NCBI GenBank assembly: GCA_003488415.1
Contig: DNLQ01000138.1
Coordinates: 1-8,583 of the forward strand
Source of the DNA: Ruminococcus sp.
GTDB lineage: Bacteria > Bacillota > Clostridia > Oscillospirales > Ruminococcaceae
Direction of reading: 5' to 3'
DNA length: 8,583 nucleotides
A model generated the notes under the pieces. It was not told the origin of the DNA, searched no databases, and saw only the letters and a list, made by a program, of their open reading frames with translations. A program made the translations under genes and the position numbers. Below are positions 5,962 to 8,583 of this stretch, piece by piece. Position 1 is the first letter of the stretch, and the number at the start of each line of letters is the position of its first letter.

Positions 5962-7320
5962 ATGAAACTGTTCGGGAAGAAGAACACCGTACCGGCTGTG
6001 ACTGATGAAATACCGGAGAAGATACATAAGCGCATTCACATTGTTTATTTCTTTTTAAAATGCGTATTGGCAGCGGCAGTATTCCTACAGTTCTGGAATG
6101 TGCTGTGTGTGTTCTTTCTGGGAGTTCCGGAGATGGCTTCGGAGGATTCACCTTTTTTAAGACATGAATACTGCGGTACGTTTTTTGTCGAGATAAACAG
6201 TGACAACAGCTTTGCCTCGCCGGAGGCGTATAAGGAGTACTGCGAACAGTACAATTCCCAGGAGGATATTGAACAGCATTCTCTTTCAGATACGATGATA
6301 ACAACAGGTGTGGGACTGCTCATAATTACGGCTGTCTGTGTGCTGCACAAAAAGAAGAAGCTGCCGAAGGTGATGGACAACCGCTATGTCATAGCGCTCA
6401 TAGCAGGTGTGGCATTGTACATAGCAATGGGCAGCATAATGAATGCGGCGTTAGTTTTACTGATAGTCTGTCTTTTCATTGCGCTCAGAAACGGAGACAA
6501 GAAGACTATGTTCTGCAAGCAGAGCTCGGATTACTTTCTGATAAGCGGACTGTTATGGCTCTGCGGCAATATTGTGCGTGAGGTCGGGATCTATAAAGAA
6601 ATACCGTCCTACGGTGATGGAATGATCGGAGTGTTCTCACGCCCGGAGTACTACTGTCAGCTGTACAGGTTCACCATTATACCGGCAGTGCTGATATGCG
6701 GAGGGCTTATGCTCCGCCGCCACGAGCTTGACCTGAGAAAGGCAGATACCGCAGTTAATACGAAACTGCTGAGAGGAATGTCAGCAGTCATACTTGCCGG
6801 AGCAGGCGGATTCATATTATGGCGTCTGGGAGTGCGTGTGTATGAGCTTGCAAAGGTGATGTCCGGGGAGGAGTACAGTGTAAAGCTGCCCTTTACGCTA
6901 ATGGAGGATCCTCACAGCCGGTTGATAGAACTGCCCTTCGATATGGCGAACACTCCGGAGGACTACAGGAATACCATTCTTTTCCGCTTCATCAAGGACT
7001 TTCCGGTATTCGTACTGTCAGCGGCAGCAGCGGTGCTGTTCGTGAAGCTGCTGCTGAATGTGTCAAAGGGAGAGATCAATACACGCCGCAACCGCAGCTT
7101 GCTTGACATTGCTGCTGTCGTACTTGTGGCAGCGACACTGTGGTTCAACCTTATGGGAATTAAGGAACTGAGCTTCTTCAACAACGGCTTCCACGGGATC
7201 TACGGTGAGGTGACATACACCTACGGACTGCGTGCAATGACTGATCCTGCGCTGTATGCGCTGATAATATGGTTCTTCAAGAACTATTTGCAGGCTGTAC
7301 CGGATAAGGAGAAAGTCTGA
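5962..7320 (+). CDS. Multi-pass membrane protein of unknown function
   Basis: I do not recognise this 452-residue protein. ATG 5962 follows SD TAAGGAG (5948-5954) and lies after the promoter; an in-frame GTG at 5926 would fall at the expected transcription start. Hydrophobic stretches suggest about eight to nine membrane helices, near residues 29-54, 112-128, 142-176 (possibly two), 190-205, 236-250, 272-290, 347-365, 381-398 and 428-443. Residues 55-110 are a polar, acidic loop with several Tyr and Glu (KEYCEQYNSQEDIEQ), probably outside the cell if the N-terminus is cytoplasmic. A second large polar loop spans about 300-345. I see no transporter, kinase or protease motif. Only 31 nt separate it from the following lipoprotein gene, so the two are probably cotranscribed and may work at the same membrane site; that is inference. 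Confidence 0.8.
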   Translation: MKLFGKKNTVPAVTDEIPEKIHKRIHIVYFFLKCVLAAAVFLQFWNVLCVFFLGVPEMASEDSPFLRHEYCGTFFVEINSDNSFASPEAYKEYCEQYNSQEDIEQHSLSDTMITTGVGLLIITAVCVLHKKKKLPKVMDNRYVIALIAGVALYIAMGSIMNAALVLLIVCLFIALRNGDKKTMFCKQSSDYFLISGLLWLCGNIVREVGIYKEIPSYGDGMIGVFSRPEYYCQLYRFTIIPAVLICGGLMLRRHELDLRKADTAVNTKLLRGMSAVILAGAGGFILWRLGVRVYELAKVMSGEEYSVKLPFTLMEDPHSRLIELPFDMANTPEDYRNTILFRFIKDFPVFVLSAAAAVLFVKLLLNVSKGEINTRRNRSLLDIAAVVLVAATLWFNLMGIKELSFFNNGFHGIYGEVTYTYGLRAMTDPALYALIIWFFKNYLQAVPDKEKV

Positions 7321-7351
7321 GAGATGATAATTGTATCGGAGATGAACTGAA

Positions 7352-7864
7352 GTGACTTTACACAAACAAAAAACTGCGGTAATTATTATTGCTGCACTGT
7401 TGTCACTTATCATGACTGCCGGATGCTCACACCGCACAGGGGAAAGCAGTGCAGGCGGATACGCAGACTGCCGCATAACGGAGGTAACGATACACGAGCA
7501 AGGCGGTGAGGACGGCAGGAACATAGACTGGAAGGTCTACAGTGAGAATGGCAGGTTCTATGTGTCCTATCTGAATAACCGGATAAGTCACGGGGATACA
7601 GAGCCGGAGGTCTTTGAGATCACCGCACAGGAGTATGATGAAGTTATGTCGCTGGACTTTGAGAAACAAATCAGTGAATATGATGAAGAACAGGAAAAGA
7701 TGATCGTTGACAATGTGTATTTTCAGTCTGTTCTGAAATATGATAACGGAGATGAAAGATCAACCGGAGCAAATCTGACAATAGCAGAAATAAAGCTCTC
7801 AGAGCTGCTGAAAAATTACAGGGGAGATGATCCGTTTACCGGGACAGTGCCGGTATTGGATTGA
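7352..7864 (+). CDS. Small secreted lipoprotein of unknown function
   Basis: The 170-residue product starts at GTG 7352. An in-frame TGA at 7343 rules out a longer form, and GGAG (7338-7341) is a modest SD about 10 nt upstream. Residues 3-7 are basic (LHKQK), 8-22 are hydrophobic, and TAGC (22-25) is a lipobox with Cys25 as the lipidated residue; Thr at -3 is less usual. The mature part (about 146 residues) is acidic and polar, alternating short strand-like segments (FYVSYLNN, EVFEITAQEYDEVM) with an acidic helix (EKQISEYDEEQEKM), and ends in a second helix-like stretch (IAEIKLSELLKNY). I recognise no family. It follows the multi-pass membrane gene by 31 nt, probably in the same transcript. 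No terminator is evident before the next promoter. Confidence 0.8.
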   Translation: MTLHKQKTAVIIIAALLSLIMTAGCSHRTGESSAGGYADCRITEVTIHEQGGEDGRNIDWKVYSENGRFYVSYLNNRISHGDTEPEVFEITAQEYDEVMSLDFEKQISEYDEEQEKMIVDNVYFQSVLKYDNGDERSTGANLTIAEIKLSELLKNYRGDDPFTGTVPVLD

Positions 7865-7885
7865 TATAATGGTTAAATTTACCTA

Positions 7886-7914
7886 TTGAAAAAAGCTGCT
7901 GCATATAGTATAAT
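7886..7914 (+). promoter_or_regulatory. SigmaA-type promoter for the HD-domain gene
   Basis: TTGAAA (7886-7891) and a consensus TATAAT (7909-7914) are 17 nt apart, one of the best promoters in the window. The start is expected near 7921, giving a leader of about 39 nt. A weaker candidate lies just upstream (GGGACA 7841-7846, 18 nt, TATAAT 7865-7870), which would make tandem promoters. Confidence 0.85.
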
Positions 7915-7959
7915 AGGAGTAGGCGGATAAACGCCGAGTATCATTCAAGGGGCGGCATA

Positions 7960-8499
7960 ATGTTAAAGGCAATCGGCTCACATAAGGAGCTTTCAGAAAG
8001 CAGTTACTACGACTGCATAAGTGATATAATAGACGACAGCAGACTTGAACCGCTGAAGGAAATAACACATCATATCTGCACGACACGTTTCCAGCACTGT
8101 GTAAATGTGTCCTACTACAGCTATCTTGTATGCAGGAAACTGCGGCTGGACTGCCGGGGAGCAGCAAGAGCCGGACTGCTTCATGATCTTTTCTATTATG
8201 ACAGGAAGGAATACAACTCCATGCGTGTCAAGGGACAGCCCAAGCACAGCGCCATGCACGCCGGACTCGCCCTCCGGAATGCCGGAGAGCTTACTGAGCT
8301 GAATCCGAAAGAGCGTGACATGATAGAGAAGCATATGTGGCCTGTGACGAGACCTCTGCCTAAGTACAGGGAGTCCTATGTAATAACTGTCATAGACAAG
8401 TACTGTGCGGTTCTGGAGCTGTGTGTACCTAAGGTAAAGGGTGCGGCAACAGTTGTGGTGGCTCTCACCGGAGCTGTTATCCGCAGCAGGAGGAAATAA
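7960..8499 (+). CDS. HD-domain metal-dependent phosphohydrolase
   Basis: This 179-residue protein has the residue order of the HD superfamily: His46 (TRFQHCVNVS), His75-Asp76 (AGLLHDLFYYD), His100 (HSAMHAGLAL), His125 (MIEKHMWPV) and Asp146 (VITVIDKYCAV). These ligands would hold one or two metals, and HD proteins of this size usually hydrolyse nucleotides or phosphomonoesters in the cytoplasm; the substrate cannot be read from sequence. No sensor, transmembrane or second catalytic domain is visible, although residues 161-174 (GAATVVVALTGAVI) form a short hydrophobic stretch near the C-terminus, ending in basic RSRRK. ATG 7960 follows SD AAGGGG (7947-7952). It has its own promoter at 7886-7914 and appears monocistronic. 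Membership of the HD family is solid; a specific role is not. Confidence 0.87.
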   Translation: MLKAIGSHKELSESSYYDCISDIIDDSRLEPLKEITHHICTTRFQHCVNVSYYSYLVCRKLRLDCRGAARAGLLHDLFYYDRKEYNSMRVKGQPKHSAMHAGLALRNAGELTELNPKERDMIEKHMWPVTRPLPKYRESYVITVIDKYCAVLELCVPKVKGAATVVVALTGAVIRSRRK

Positions 8500-8583
8500 A
8501 GGGACTGACGGTCTCTTGATGAATATTATTAATACGGCAATAAAATATCTATAACCTGCTTTTGTTTTTCGTATCTCTTCCCC

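Noticed and set aside
7922..7934. Small GGCG/CGCC hairpin in the leader of the HD-domain gene, considered as a riboswitch
   Set aside because: It has only four base pairs in a leader of about 39 nt, too short for any known riboswitch class.
8500..8583. Terminator or new promoter after the HD-domain gene
   Set aside because: A 6-bp stem near 8498-8516 includes a G-U pair and has no T-run after it. TTGATG (8516) with TAAAAT (8541) has a 19-nt spacer. Neither is strong enough to call.

Overview
The window most likely comes from a cellulolytic Ruminococcus, close to R. flavefaciens. The main evidence is the left end. A dockerin-bearing protein whose X-module/dockerin tail resembles CttA lies just upstream of a secreted single-cohesin protein with a wall-sorting tail that resembles ScaE. 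In R. flavefaciens these two genes close the sca (cellulosome) cluster, in the order scaC-scaA-scaB-cttA-scaE. The identification rests on remembered family sequences, not on a search.

Layout. Positions 1-2020 (+) hold the 3' end of cttA and a complete scaE, separated by a strong hairpin that lacks a U-tract. ScaE should display one cohesin on the cell wall, and the CttA X-dockerin should plug into it, so this pair would attach a cellulose-binding protein to the cell surface. A terminator at 2051-2077 ends the unit, and a second one on the opposite strand ends the convergent ttcA-like gene (2116-2832, -).

Positions 2833-2994 are a compact divergent promoter region. It drives ttcA leftward and a small single-pass membrane protein (2995-3561) rightward. 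A terminator at 3593-3619 follows. Next come ung (3630-4301, DNA repair), metF (4343-5203) and a stand-alone cobalamin-dependent methionine synthase reactivation domain (5200-5871). The last two overlap by 4 nt and are a one-carbon/methionine pair: MetF makes 5-methyl-THF, and the reactivation protein would keep a B12 methionine synthase, encoded elsewhere, working.

An extended -10 promoter inside an inverted repeat (5902-5942) precedes a multi-pass membrane protein (5962-7320) and a lipoprotein (7352-7864). Both are unrecognised and probably form one transcription unit. A well-formed sigmaA-type promoter (7886-7914) then drives an HD-domain hydrolase (7960-8499). The last 84 bases hold no gene I can support.

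No gene-free stretch exceeds 300 bases. I see no tRNA, rRNA, CRISPR array, insertion sequence or attachment site. cttA and scaE use a narrow codon set typical of highly expressed genes, while the downstream housekeeping genes have more mixed codon use. I do not see a clearly new system. The best targets for follow-up are the CttA/ScaE recognition residues, the unusual sorting motif, the intergenic hairpin, the methionine synthase reactivation pair and the unknown membrane protein/lipoprotein pair.
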